A stretch of 5,205 nt of DNA from Myxococcales bacterium (lineage in GTDB: Bacteria; Myxococcota; Myxococcia; Myxococcales; Myxococcaceae). Both the position numbers and the translations under genes were made by a program. Each line of letters starts with the position of its first letter. The stretch's first letter is position 1. Below, piece by piece: positions 4,727 to 5,205 of the stretch. The notes under the pieces are model-generated. The model was given only the letters and a program-made list of their open reading frames with translations. It did not search any database and was not told the origin of the DNA. Location of the stretch: positions 6,667 to 11,871 of the forward strand of contig PMBV01000159.1 of assembly GCA_003153055.1 (NCBI GenBank), in the 5' to 3' direction.

Positions 4727-5205
4727 TAGGGTTTCCTGAAGTCGACCACCGGCGCGGTGCGGGCCCCGCGGTCGGCCTCGAAGTAGGGCTTCTCGCTGAA
4801 ACGGAGGCCGAACAGCCCCGCGAGCACGACGGTCGGGAAGCTGCTCCGCCTCGCATTGAACGCCTGCGCCGACTCGTTGAACCGCATCCTCGCGACAGTG
4901 ATGCGATTCTCAGTGCCCTCGAGCTGCGACTGGAGGTCGCGGAAGTTCTGGGTCGCATGGAGGTCGGGGTAGCGCTCGACCACCACCATGAGGCGAGAGA
5001 GCGACGACGACAGGGCGTCCTGGGCTTTCTGGAATTGGGCGAAGGCCGCGGGATCCTCCGTGACGTTCTTCGGCGCCGCGCCCGACACCTGGCCCACCCG
5101 CGCCCTCGCTTCGGTCACGGCGGTGAGCGTGTCGCGCTCGAAGTCGGCGGCTCCCTTGACGGTACTGACGAGGTTCGGCACCAGGTCGGCCCGGCGCTGG
5201 TACTG
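4726..5205 (-). CDS. lemA: LemA family protein (5' end outside window)
   Basis: The visible 159 residues read in frame from the window edge with no start. They begin QYQRRADLVPNLVSTVKGAA, the LemA signature that normally lies about 30-40 residues into the protein, after an N-terminal membrane anchor that is missing here. The GTG at 5181 is the Val of 'ADLVPNLV', not a start. Further family motifs are DTLTAVTEARARVGQ, LMVVVERYPDLHATQNFRDLQ, LEGTENRITVAR and FN-x5-FN followed by FPTVVLAGLFG. LemA proteins form a long helical bundle anchored in the inner membrane. Their exact role is unknown, though they recur next to TPM or HtpX-type envelope genes. The gene ends TAG at 4726-4728, one base into the GTG of the TPM gene, and is the first visible gene of the operon. 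The promoter lies outside the window. Confidence 0.94.
   Translation of the reverse strand, partial: QYQRRADLVPNLVSTVKGAADFERDTLTAVTEARARVGQVSGAAPKNVTEDPAAFAQFQKAQDALSSSLSRLMVVVERYPDLHATQNFRDLQSQLEGTENRITVARMRFNESAQAFNARRSSFPTVVLAGLFGLRFSEKPYFEADRGARTAPVVDFRKP

Noticed and set aside
5179..5181. A start codon for the LemA protein at this GTG.
   Set aside because: The upstream codons still encode the conserved QRRADL of LemA, so this is an internal valine and the gene continues past the window edge.
1..5205. CRISPR arrays, insertion sequences, tRNA or rRNA genes, toxin-antitoxin or defence genes.
   Set aside because: There are no regular spaced repeats, transposase motifs, cloverleaf sequences or matching protein families in any frame. 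All substantial coding capacity is taken by regulators and envelope genes.

Overview
The window is GC-rich (about two-thirds G+C by eye) and densely coded, with strong third-position G/C bias and long spurious antisense reading frames. A one-component sigma-54 activator with a small-molecule sensor domain, an ECF sigma factor, single-domain receivers and a lemA-TPM operon together suggest a large, regulator-rich genome. A myxobacterium or related deltaproteobacterial lineage fits best. That assignment is inference from gene content and style, not from a marker gene.

Left block, plus strand (1-1519): the 3' end of what looks like a FixJ/LuxR-type response regulator (to 89), a complete stand-alone CheY-like receiver (182-646), a 207-bp gap, and an ECF RNA polymerase sigma factor (854-1519). 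No histidine kinase and no anti-sigma factor lie next to them.

Middle, minus strand (3197-1530): a complete 555-residue XylR/DmpR/MopR-type sigma-54-dependent activator. It has an XylR_N sensor region, a V4R zinc-binding region, a coiled linker, an AAA+ ATPase with GAFTGA, and a Fis-type HTH. It converges on the ECF gene with only 10 bases between the stop codons. Upstream of it are 327 bp (3198-3524) with no convincing gene, holding an inverted repeat near its start and one copy of a 15-bp repeat.

Right block, minus strand (5205-3525): a tightly overlapping operon of lemA (5' end outside the window), a secreted or membrane-anchored TPM-domain protein (YgcG-like), and a second, short, soluble TPM-domain protein. 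The genes overlap by 1 and 4-7 bases, so they are probably translationally coupled and work together at the cell envelope.

The window looks like a regulatory island (phospho-relay receiver, ECF sigma, sigma-54 activator) beside an envelope operon. I see no mobile element, CRISPR array, tRNA or rRNA, and no convincing new multi-gene system. The items most worth a second look are the sensor domain, which keeps the zinc ligands but apparently lacks the phenol-contacting Trp, and the 15-bp repeat at 676-690 and 3508-3522.
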